Shown one piece after another: positions 48,160 to 58,014 of a stretch of DNA of 64,000 nt (positions within the stretch are counted from its first letter, which is position 1; every line of letters starts with the position of its first letter). The stretch spans positions 2,082,530 to 2,146,529 of the forward strand of contig JAVTLE010000023.1 in assembly GCA_033439295.1 (NCBI GenBank), read 5' to 3'. This DNA is from Deuterostichococcus epilithicus (lineage: Eukaryota; Chlorophyta; Trebouxiophyceae; Prasiolales; Stichococcaceae). The notes beneath the pieces are model-generated. The model did not search any database. It was given only the letters and a program-made list of their open reading frames with translations, and was not told where the DNA came from. The position numbers and the translations under genes were made by a program.

Positions 48160-49605
48160 ATGCTAGAGCGCCGGCGCCAGATGATAGAGCTGCAACAGGC
48201 GCTCAGCGAGCAGCAGGCGGCATATGCGGCCACGGTACGTCCTAAAATCCCCCACATACATGCCGACTGCTGTTCAAATACCGCTCCGCAGGCACCTTCA
48301 TGATGCTACATGATGATGCCAGCAGGAGAGGGCTGAGTGGCATCATCATCCTGAAGGTGGTTATGTCCCACCACCTTCAGGACAAAGAACTGGTTGAGCG
48401 GGAGCATGCACTGAAGAAGAAAGACCTGGATTTCCAGCAACACCTGTGTCGCTTTGCCAGGTTCCTTTTCAGGTACAGCTGCACGCAGCGGCTTCTGCGT
48501 GTAGTGCATCTGTGAGGCTGCGGCATGCTCAGCTTGGCCCGTGGCGGCATTCGCAAGCGTCCCAATCTGGTTGCTTTCATGCGTCAGGACAGCGATGCAA
48601 AGCGGGCCCGCGCCCAGAAGAAAGCACAGGACGAGCTCAAGCTGCAGGCCGCCAAGCAGACTGAGATCGATCAGTTGGTGAGCCACAGGCTGAAGTTGCA
48701 GTTAACAGCGTACATTTAGCAATGTGTTCGCGTTGCACAATGATGTTGTCGCCTCCTGAACATCCAGGTCGAAGACATCGAACATTTCAGGCTGAAGCGC
48801 AGCGAACTGAAGTCGGCGGTCGAGGACAACATCAGGTGCGCAGGTGCATGAACATGCATTTCATGCCATGATGCAGGCACGGAAGTTATGCTGAGAAATA
48901 TCCCGATGTGCGTGCACAAGATATCGAGAATATCTCGAGAGCTGTCTGCTGGAGGAAGATGGGTTCCATGACATTGCCGAGATTTTCGCGCGACATGCGG
49001 CGCTCACGGCTCAGCGGCAGACCTCGAAGGGCGGCAGACGGCATGCACCAAAGCAATGCATCGGGAGAGGTGAGACGAATTTGGGATGCAGAGCGCTGCG
49101 CCGCTGTTGCTTGCATGCTGGCGGTCGATCGGCATTGACGTATTAGAGCTCTGCTGCACAGAGACGAGCTGCAGTCATATGTTGCGTCACAGAATGAAAG
49201 GAACGCGGCATGCACCGCTGCCATTGCCAGGCTGAAGGGCGACTCAGATCCAGATGCGAGCAGCAGTAGCGTGGGGGCAAGGTTGAGTGCGGCAACTTTG
49301 GCGCAGCTGGAGGAGCGATTGCTGGGTTTACAGACATGTTCAGACTTGGCAGGAGGCTCACGCAATGAGCGGCAACGGGCGCTGGCCCAGGTGCATCATG
49401 CTGGACACCTTTCTCTACATCAGACCACATTTCTGCTTCAATTTCCGGTCCATCCTCCTCTTGCAAAGAAGTCAGCTGAGGAACCGTGCTGCAGAACATT
49501 GCAGGACGCACAATGCAAAGAGGCTGGAGATACGACTCGGGGGAATGGAAGCCAGTCAGAGCGATGGGCACTTGGCGGGTCCAACTGGAAGCAAGCTATG
49601 AGTCA
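48160..49605 (+). CDS. DUF4200 coiled-coil protein, CCDC42/CFAP73 type
   Basis: A coiled-coil protein of a family whose best-known members (CCDC42; CFAP73/MIA2 in Chlamydomonas) act in cilia. The first exon is MLERRRQMIELQQALSEQQA-AYAAT with a GTACGT donor. The next has DKELVEREHALKKKDLDFQQ-HLCRFARF. The next has QDSDAKRARAQKKAQDELKL. Together these match the DUF4200 core (a LKxKDLxxQ..L.rFxxFL..nDxKrxRA pattern). Then come VEDIEHFRLKRSELKSAVED, SYAEKYPDVRAQDIENIS and RDELQSYVASQNERNAACTA, as expected for the rest of the family. The 3' end near 49605 is uncertain and lies almost on the USE1 stop. The start may be one exon too late. Whether it works in a cilium here is unknown. Confidence 0.7.
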
Positions 49606-49623
49606 GTGTCTGCGTTCAGCTAG

Positions 49624-50936
49624 CTACTGCTTGAACCCCACCATGTATGTGACGCGTATGTACAAGTACATCCCGAGGAACACGCAGGCCACAAGCAGCA
49701 GCGCGAGACACGTCTTGCAGAACCCGATGCGGTTCCTGCACAGAGAGCATAGAACCACTTGGCAAGAGGGCTTTGCCTACGCATTCGTTCAAATTTGCAC
49801 ATGTGCGGCTGGCACTATGGACAAAGGCCGCATTCTTGGCCGAGCGAGAGGCTGCACCGTCGGCAGCAGCAGCGGCACTCACCTGCCGTGGATCTCCTTG
49901 GCCCGCTGCTTGCTCTTTCGGGCCTGCTGCAGGCTGTGCTCCATCGCCACCTCCGTGTCGTCCAGAAGCGTTGCCCGCTGGCGCAGCTGACTCTCCATCG
50001 CTAGCGTGTTGCTCTTCATGCCGGCCGCCAAGCCCAGCAGTTCATCCGTCAGCAAATCCTGCCACCGCCACCCCAGGATGTCACACCGACGCCTGGCTTC
50101 AGCAAAAACTTGTGCGGCCAGCATAGGATCAATTGGAGGCGAGCGGTGGGTGTCATAGCACAGCGGGGGCATGTGGCGGAGTCGCACCTGCAGCTGGTCG
50201 TGTGTGTGCAGCGTGCGGCGGGCTGCATCTGTGAGCTGGCCGCCTGGCGGTGGCTCAGCTGCCTGGGATCCTGTCGCTTCGTCAGGCTGCAAACGCCTGC
50301 ATATGAGAGGTGCCAGCATTCCAGGATGCGGACTCACAGCACGACTGCAGCAGCATGCACAGAAAAGCTTGCTTGAGATGCAGCGATGCTCACGAGAAGA
50401 GGGCTGCCCGCGACTGCCGTAGCCGCTCGCCATCCTGCGCTGGCGACAGAGCAGCGCCCGGCTGCTGCAGCCGCTGCGAGAGGCTGTCCACCTGCCCCTT
50501 GTAGAGCCGCAGCACGTCATCTGCCACTCTGCGACTCGACAACGTCGGTGCTCTGTCTCGCCAGCTGGAAACACGAAGTCACTAAACGCACACGTCCAGC
50601 AACAGCAACAAGTACGCACTTGTCCGTGGGGCTGTTTCCTAGGTTTTCGAGCTGCTCCGACAGCGTCTCGACATACTGCGGCCAGTAGCAGACCAGATTA
50701 ATACACTTTGGTCAATTCGAACAGCGTTTTTGCTCCATTACGATGGCCAGCAACTAAATGTGCATCAAGGCGCCGATCACATGATGGAACAGCGGGCTGC
50801 TGCGCCACGCAGTCAGCTCCTTCTTCCCCTTATTGTCGCCGCCGACGATGTCCCAGCAGGTTTTGAGCAGCCTACGGAAGCTGATCTCCAGAAATTGCCC
50901 ACTTGCAGGAGACGGGAGCGGCGCGGGATTGGCCAT
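49624..50936 (-). CDS. USE1: SNARE protein USE1
   Basis: A SNARE for Golgi-to-ER retrograde transport on the ER membrane. ATG 50936 opens MANPAPLPSPASGQFLEISF-RRLLKTCWDIV. An exon ending FHH joins YVETLSEQLENLGNSPTDK (about 50680). Then comes SRRVADDVLRLYKGQVDSLS. The SNARE helix is ELLGLAAGMKSNTLAMESQL followed by LDDTEVAMEHSLQQARKSKQ-RAKEIH (50050-49880), which fits the USE1 pattern. The last exon is FCKTCLALLLVACVFLGMYL-YIRVTYMVGFKQ, a C-terminal membrane anchor with stop at 49624. The N-terminal LRRLL-type segment and the tail agree with plant USE1. The gene has about five exons and starts head-to-head with the AP2 gene. Confidence 0.88.
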
Positions 50937-51236
50937 GCAAGAATTTTGCTTCTGACGTACGCCTGGCGCGCTCTTTGCGGGCTGCAAACACACCCGAGAC
51001 CTGAGGAACGTTTCTCCACGCGAAGACGGTGAGCTTTGCAATGGAGCAGACAGCTGCCGGGCATGACTCTGTCGTGTGTCGTGCAAGGGGGCGTACAGCA
51101 GCAGCACACGGGGAGGGCTTAAAGTCCAAAATCCAGGGATATTGAAGAGCCAACCCCCTCGCGAATATGGACAGCTCCGCCTGCTCCGGCCATAGATAGG
51201 TTGGTTGCGCGCCTCGGGGTTGGCTGCTCGATCGGC
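50937..51236. promoter_or_regulatory. short bidirectional promoter (USE1 / AP2-ERF)
   Basis: Only 300 bases separate the two divergent ATGs, so both promoters and 5' UTRs must share or overlap here. Confidence 0.45.
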
Positions 51237-52825
51237 ATGCAGTCCATTGACAGCACGCATGCAGTCCTGTGCATCGACGGCCCTCCAGCTCCGCCGATCG
51301 AGCGGTGGAGCTCAGATCTGTTCACCCATGTGTCGTCACTCAGGCCAGCCCTCAGCCCGTGCCCCTCTGACGCCTCAGCAGCCACAGCGTTTTGGGCATC
51401 ACCGTCCAGCAGTCACTCGATGCTGCTGCAGCTAGATGACATGGTTTCGTTGACAGGCAGCCCAGTTGCTAGTCCCGTGCCGCCGCAGCCCGATGCAAGT
51501 TACACCAGGTTGCTGAGCCGGCTGCAGCGCCAGAACGGCGCACGCCGGACCAGCAGTGGGCCTGCAGCGCCGTCTCAGCACCAAGCACGCGACGGCGACG
51601 CAGGTGGCGCATGCGATCAACCAAATGCATCTCCCGCAAGCCTGGAGCGGCACGCCTCAGCATGCAGCTTGGCCACGTCCCGCCTGCAGCGAGGTGAGCG
51701 TTGGCCCACAGATTATGAGCATCCATAGAATGTATCTCGAAACGGTTTTCCAAGTCCAACAGCCATCCTTCAGGATGGAATTTGTGGAAATTTTGGATTT
51801 CAGTGGCGAAGCTCACATTCGTCCTGCAGAAGCTTTACGGATTCTTTGTGTCAAATCCGCGGTCGAATTTCGGGATGCAAATGCGGCACGGCATGCAAGA
51901 GGGTGGCACCAGCTGCTGTCAAAGTTTGCGTAGCGCGTCCTCCAGCGTGCAGAGCAGCAGCTGCTGCTATGCGCTAGGCTGATCGTCACATGCATCAAAC
52001 GTCAAACGCACGTCAGAGAACCGTCCCTGCGAATCCGCGACCGGCAGGACTCGCGAGTGAAATGCGAGTGATGCAAAGCTGTGCATTTGACAGCCTTGTC
52101 TACCTATTTTGCAGGGTCCTCGCTTGCAGTGTCCTCGCTGTCTTCCGACATGACACGGCGCATGGCAGGCATGGAGCGGCAGGACAGCTTCGACAGTGAC
52201 ATCGAGAACAGCTACGTCCGCTACAGGGGCGTTCGGCAGCGCGCGTGGGGCAAATTTGCGGCAGAGATCCGCGACCCCGCAAGGAACGTCCGCCTATGGC
52301 TCGGTGCGTCTATGTTGTGTCAGGTGTGCAGGCATGTCCTTGAACTGATGCTCTCTATGTGCAGGTTACAAGGAAAGGCCGTGACAAGTACCAGAATGTC
52401 AACCTGATGACATCGACACTCATGAGCCTGTCCACTGGCGCAATGGATCACACTGGATGCTGATATGCGCAGGGACGTTCCCAACAGCGGAGGAAGCTGC
52501 CAGGGTGTACGACAATGCAGCCATGAAGCTGAAGGGACCGTCAGCCAAGCTGAACTTCCCGCTGGACGGCTGCGGCGAGCCCAGCGCAGCCCGAGCGGTG
52601 AGGGCTACACCCACCATTTTTAACGGCAGTTGCAGATGCCGGTGTTCGGGCCGCAAGGACACATTCTTGTGCCGCAAGCACAAGCTGAGGAACTGAGCTT
52701 GAGCTGAGCACCGTGCTTTGGTGCGTCTACAGGGCATGGTCATGCGGCGGACCCAGCGAGCATCCAAGCTGAGAGCGCGAGAGGGACTGAAGGAAATCAC
52801 CCGGGATGCTCTGTTGAACCAGTAG
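51237..52825 (+). CDS. AP2/ERF-domain transcription factor
   Basis: A predicted DNA-binding regulator with one AP2 domain. ATG 51237 opens [20 protein letters not shown] and a Ser/Pro/Ala-rich disordered region (51237-51690). After an intron the next exon has [20 protein letters not shown] and then [26 protein letters not shown] second intron cuts the domain exactly after WLG. The domain resumes [29 protein letters not shown] at about 52483. The last exon is [30 protein letters not shown], ending at 52825. The [18 protein letters not shown] and WLGTF.TAEEAA motifs are intact, so the beta-sheet that reads DNA should be functional. Land-plant ERF genes usually lack an intron in the domain. The target genes are unknown. 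Confidence 0.88.
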
Positions 52826-53145
52826 GTAGCCTCAGAGTTCGTGGTTTCGTGAGAGCACGCACTTGTAGTTGGTTTCAGCACTGTGGTTTTCACATTCACC
52901 AGCACTGTCTCTAAGCTGCAGCAAGAATGTCCATTCTGCTGAATGATGACCTGCTGCCGGCTCCTGGCACCGACAAGTTGATCGAGCAGTCGAGCAGTAG
53001 AAAGTCAGAAAAGTAGGTGCAAGTTCTGTTGACGATACAATTGCGTGGATTGCAATGAGCGTACCTAGAGCAGCAATAACGCAGTTGCAATCCCCCCTTG
53101 CAAAGTTCCGCAGGACAAGATAGGTACCCAGCGCTGCTGGACTGC
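52826..53145. other. tail-to-tail intergenic region, nothing recognised
   Basis: These 320 bases lie between two stop codons. No motif, repeat or RNA gene was seen. Confidence 0.4.
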
Positions 53146-54055
53146 TCACGCGGGGCTGGACATGTGCCGCGGTCCAACGGGCTTGGCGCTGCCCACTGCA
53201 GCCTCTGTTGCTTGCCCCGCTTCTACTTGCAAGTAGTCGTCCAGAAACTCCTGGGACATCTGCAGGTATGGGGGTAGGTGCTCCTCCCTGAAGTGATGGT
53301 AGTCCCACGAGCCTTGCAGCAGATGCTTCTGCTCGGGCACCCACACGTACACCTCTGCATCGGTGCTGGTGCCGTCCTGCGTCCACACTCGTAGGATCAC
53401 TGTCGGCAGGAGTGCAGTGGGCTGCATCTGCACCGGCTGAGATGCACAATCCTATTGGCGGCAAGAGTCACCTCAAAGACTGGGCGCTCTGTGATCCGGT
53501 AGTAGTCCACGTCCTCATACTCTGCAGTGCGTGGCCCCAGACGATGAGGCCTTATATTGATGGTTGATATCACACGGAAGGCACAAGTATGGCAGTGCAT
53601 ATGTGGTATATCATCTGGAATATACCAGCTTAGCCCACCGTCAAGGATGTGCATCTCCTTGCTGTTCAGTCCGCTCATCACCTGCAGTAGCAGGTTCGGT
53701 CTTCAACCATGGGAGGAGACTCATCCAGAAAGGTTTGACAAACACCTACCTTAAGCCCGCCGACCGCGCAGCTTGACAAAAGCGCACCCAGCCCTCGACG
53801 GCGTCTGATGGCTCTGCTGGCGTGATCGCTGGGTACACTCGCTTTTGGATTTTGTGTCTTTTGTAGCCCGTCAGCTTTGCTGCACGTCGCTCAGGTAGTC
53901 GCTTGAGGAGCACCTGCGAACATGCAGCATGGAGCCGGACTCAGCCATCGTGGCGCATGCCGGCAAAGCGTCCGTAGCATGCCAGACGAGCCATCACTTG
54001 CCTGGACAACCTCCTCTGCCATCAGTGAGCCGTACACGAACACCACACCGGCCAT
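53146..54055 (-). CDS. AIG2/gamma-glutamylcyclotransferase-like protein
   Basis: A small enzyme of the GGCT/AIG2 fold. ATG 54055 opens MAGVVFVYGSLMAEEVVQ; the VYGSL motif is the family's substrate-binding loop. Exon 2 (from about 53916) is VLLKRLPERRAAKLTGYKRH-KIQKRVYPAITPAEPSDAVE. Exon 3 has VMSGLNSKEMHILD, which joins to EYEDVDYYRITERPVFEVTL (about 53530). The Glu of DEYEDVDYYR sits where the catalytic Glu is expected. The last exon has AEVYVWVPEQKHLLQGSWDY-HHFREEHLPPYLQM, the AIG2 ending, and stops at 53146. Intron 1 (54001-53917) uses a GC donor (CAG/GCAAGT), which is the only join that keeps the frame. The substrate of AIG2 proteins is poorly known, so cyclotransferase activity is inference. 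Confidence 0.85.
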
Positions 54056-54629
54056 TCTGCCGGCTTGCAGGGCAGTGCTGCGTCTGCTCAGCCCTCAATA
54101 TGCGCTTCGGAGTTGTGCCGCATGCGCTTGCAGTGCAATTTCATTGATGATCGTCTGGCGCATGTAAGAGAGCCCGCTTCGAGTGAGAGCCCGCAGTACT
54201 CTGTGTAGACGGCCTCCAAGCGGGCATGCAAATGTGTTCTGGGTGTTCACTGACTCGTGACCGTCATCCATGAACATCATACTTTGTTACTATGTTTTGC
54301 CCCAGGCATTCACAACAACGTGCATCCATGCTTGGCCTGCAGGACAACAGGAATTGCATCCTGAAGAATTAGTTCCTCTGTTTGCTTCTCCTCAAGGCGC
54401 CAGGCTGACGGAGGCAGACCTCGCCAAAGGAATTGCGAGGTGGACAACCGAGCAAACCGAGCCTGCACTCCATTTGCCGTTGCAAGTGCCCTTGTAGTGT
54501 TAACGCATGTCAATCCGAAATGCGCCCGTCTTGTTCGACTCGTCAGCAAAGCCAGCGCCTTGGGACATTGCACCTGCACGCCGTCCCCGGCGCCAGCTTG
54601 GCCTGCGCACGAAGCTCTGACTCGGCTGT
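54056..54629. promoter_or_regulatory. head-to-head intergenic region (AIG2-like / ATG6)
   Basis: These 574 bases lie between divergent starts. Overlapping open frames on both strands near 54270-54580 show no family motif and are read as chance. Confidence 0.4.
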
Positions 54630-54780
54630 ATGGGCGCTGGCCGCGGCATGGTTCAGTTTCAATGCCAGTCCTGTCATGCGCGGCTCCATTTGACCGGCGC
54701 TGAGGCGCTGCGGGATGTGGTGGCTGCGGCGCCGGGGCCGCAGAAGCGCCGCGAAAGGGGTAAGGATGCTGCAGGCGGGC

Positions 54781-54826
<46 letters not shown>

Positions 54827-57538
54827 ATGGGTGCCGCACGGCGGGCCCGCAGCGCCGATGGACGAGTCCTTTGTGGTGCTGGACGGCGCTAACCGCAGTG
54901 CGCCTGCACAGCACGACGCGCTCGCGGCAGGTGGGGTGCTGGTCGCTGGACGTTGAATTCGCTCTTCACATGACGATTGATCGTCAGAATGCAGCATGCC
55001 GCCGAAGCCAGCGTGCGGTACGAACTTGCCCCGTGGCGCTTTTTCTCAGCTCCAATCTGACGTGCTGTGCGACGATGCCCTCCAATGCCAGCATGATCTG
55101 CTGCAGGATCGGGCGGCCCGCGCAGCCTGGAGGAGTCGTTCGTGGTCCTGACGGGCGGCGCCGGCGGCCGCGGCGCTGGCGCCGCTGCCGCGGCGCAGCA
55201 GCAGGCGCACCACCAGGGACTGGACGATCTGCTGGCCGCCTGCGCCGCCACCTTCGAGCTGGCCTCGTCCGCCACCCAGGTGCGATTTACAGCCAGCTGA
55301 TCCTCATGGCGTCCGTCACAGCACTACTCAGCGCAGCAAATCCAGCTGGGGAGCACCTGGCACCCGTGCTGAAGCTGGGCGCTGATCGTCAAGCATTCCG
55401 CGTCGGGTTTGGGGCACGTTTGAAAGTCAGACGACCCAGAGCCCTCGCTTGTGCGCCGGTAGGTGGACCAGCCTCTGTGCGTGGAGTGCGCGGGCAAGGT
55501 GGTGGCGGAGGTGGACGCCGCGACGCGCGCCGCCGAGCAGGAGGCGGCCGCCTACGAGGCCGCGCTGCAGCGGTTACAAGCAGACCCGCCCGCGCCGTTG
55601 CCGAAGCCCGAGTTCGCGGCGCGCCTTGCCTCGGCGCAGGCTGAGGAGCGCCGCGAGCGGTGCGCTGTCGGCTGTACACCTCACCTCTCGTACTTGTTGC
55701 AGGTAGCAGGGGACAGGAGGTATCGGCCTGGTATTGAACCAGGCAACTGTGCCGCGACGCTCCAGCCCGCCGGTGATGTCAGATGGCCGTGAAGCAGCAG
55801 AGGCTGAGTGGCTGTTGTTTCTTTGAGGTCTGCGGGACTGCAGGTGATCCGTGCACTGAAGACCCGCCTTGCACATGCTGCAGGGAACGGGCGGAGCAGC
55901 TGGAGGCGGAGCTGGCAGATGCTGAGCGGGAGCTCTCAGGGCTGCAGGCGAGAGCATGGCTGCTCATGCATGAAGGGTGTGCTCCGTAGAGTGGTGTCCG
56001 AGAGCTCGTCCGCTGTCTGTTGAAGCAGGCAGGGGCCATTGCCCGCACTTGTGAGCATGGCGGCCCGGGCGACCGCCCACGGCAGTGGGCCGCAGCGCAC
56101 ACAGGCGCACTGCAGGACCCACACACTGACGATGTGCAGCGCACCGATGTCACCTGCTGACCTCACCTCCCTTGCGCCGCGCCGCCCTGCAGGAAGCGGC
56201 CGGCCAGGTGGCGGCGCTGGAGGAGCGCTACTGGCACGCCTTCAACGACTTGAGCCTGCAGCTGGGGGCGCACCTGCAGGAGCGCGACGCCACGCTGGCC
56301 AAGGTCTGCGCGCCGGCCCCGCCCACATGCACACGCCCGGAATGCTCCCTTTGTCGCTGACGCAGCTGGACCACTGCCGCATGCTCAACTCGAGATGTTG
56401 ACAAGGCCAGCGTGTCGCTGGCGCCCCCAAAGATGTTTGCAGCTTTCGTCCGGCACGGCCGCTCAGCGTCGCGCACGGTTGTCATGCTGCCGTCAAGGCG
56501 CACGTTTCAGGGTCAGGCGGGCGACTGTGACACTGCGACCCTGTGACACCGCACAGATAGAGGCGGCGGATGCGCAGCTGGAGGCGCTGCGGCGGACGAG
56601 CGTGTGGAACGACGTCTTCCGCATCTGGCACACCAACGCCTTCGGCACCATTGGCGGCTTCCGGCTGGGGCGCACCGCCGCGGAGGCGGTGCCCTGGGAG
56701 GAGATCAACGCCGCCTGGGGCCACGCCGTGCTGCTGCTGCACACGCTCGCGCAGGTGGGGGTTGTTGGGTGGCCGCGCAGTGCGGGCACCTGTAGGATGT
56801 CGCGCTGCAGGCTGCCGGTGCATTCCCAGGAGCTGTGCCCGAAAGCGCCGCCTGGTGGCAAGCGGCCGGCAGGCGACCGAATCTCGGGGTGCTGTGCTGC
56901 GCCTGTAGGCGTGCCAGATGACGTTTTCGCAATACCGGTTGCTACCGATGGGCAGCTACCCGCGCGTGGCGGACGGCCGCGCGACGCACGACCTGTACGG
57001 CCCCGTCAACCGCTTTGTGTGCACCGGCTACGACCGCGCCCAGGTCGCCTTCCTCGCCTGCCTCAAGGTGCGGTGATTGCAGAATTTGTGTCAACTGGAC
57101 ATCAAGCACAAGGAACATCTTCATCAAGAAGACACTTCTAGCAAGGCTATCGAAAGCTTGTGCCAGTTGTGGGGCTGTGGGCTGCTCGTCACAGGGCCAG
57201 GGCAGCCACACTCTGAAATTCGCTGATGAGTTTCGCCAGAGCCGGCAATGCAGGAGTTTGCGGCGTGCGCGCGGGCGCGGGATGTGGCGGACCGTCGCGT
57301 GGACCCCTTCGAGCTGCCGTACGCCATCGACGGCGACCGGGTGGGCGGCCTCACCATCAAGCTCATCTTCAACAAGCTGGATCGGTGGTCCAAGGCCCTC
57401 AAGTACATGGCCACCGACCTGAAGTGGGCGCTCAAGTGGGTGATCGCCGCCAACGACGGCGCGCTGGCCGCCTCGCTGTCCGCCGGCTCGCGTGCCCGCA
57501 GCGTCGCCGGCTCCTCCGTCATGGGCTCCGGCCACTGA
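54630..57538 (+). CDS. ATG6: ATG6/Beclin 1 autophagy protein
   Basis: A subunit of the VPS34 PI3-kinase complex that starts autophagosomes. ATG 54630 (or 54648) leads to [17 protein letters not shown], the Cys-x2-Cys start seen in plant ATG6. A run of about 16 Gln (54783-54827) and [10 protein letters not shown] follow. A further exon repeats [11 protein letters not shown] and has [16 protein letters not shown]. Next are [20 protein letters not shown] (55460) and the coiled coil ([40 protein letters not shown]). The evolutionarily conserved domain is [25 protein letters not shown] (56590), [45 protein letters not shown] and [24 protein letters not shown]. It ends at 57538. About ten exons, no break seen. 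Confidence 0.93.
54783..54827 (+). repeat. CAG repeat (polyglutamine) in ATG6
   Basis: About 15 glutamine codons, CAG with one CAA, between the N-terminal zinc-like motif and the first conserved DESFVVL segment. Confidence 0.95.
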
Positions 57539-58014
57539 CGCTTGGCAGCACACTGGCGCTGCGCCGCTGGTGGCGGGCATTCCCCGCATCCTGCCACCCT
57601 GCCGTGCGCGTCGAGGAGTGTGCCTTGTGGTGCCGCTCTGCCGTGAACCTGGTCTCCGGCACCAGGAGATCTCAGGATACACAGTGGGTACCTAGGCTGA
57701 GTCTGTGCATGTACGATCGTGTACATTATGAGCCTGCCAGCTTTGGGGCGGCTGCTGCCAGGGCTGGTGTACGTAGGTGGTAACAGTAGAACAGCAGTTG
57801 CCATTGCACAATTGTTGTCAGTGCGTAACTGGCGAAACACAAAAGAGTAGAAGATGTGCAAAAGGAATGGACCAATGTGAGTGCGGACAGCTGCCAAGAT
57901 AAGTGCCAAATACGGGCAATGCCGCGACCAAACAATCAGTGACCACACACAACCTGGGCGCAAGTATGCCACACCGCCAAAATTTCAAAGCTTGGCTGAT
58001 GTTAGCATCCACTT
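57539..58014. other. tail-to-tail intergenic region, nothing recognised
   Basis: These 476 bases lie between two stop codons. They are AT-richer than the flanking exons. No TGTAA on the correct strand was found for either gene. Confidence 0.4.

Noticed and set aside
55700-55790. tRNA-like stretch in an ATG6 intron
   Set aside because: A TTGAACC-like piece is present but no cloverleaf with matching arms could be drawn.
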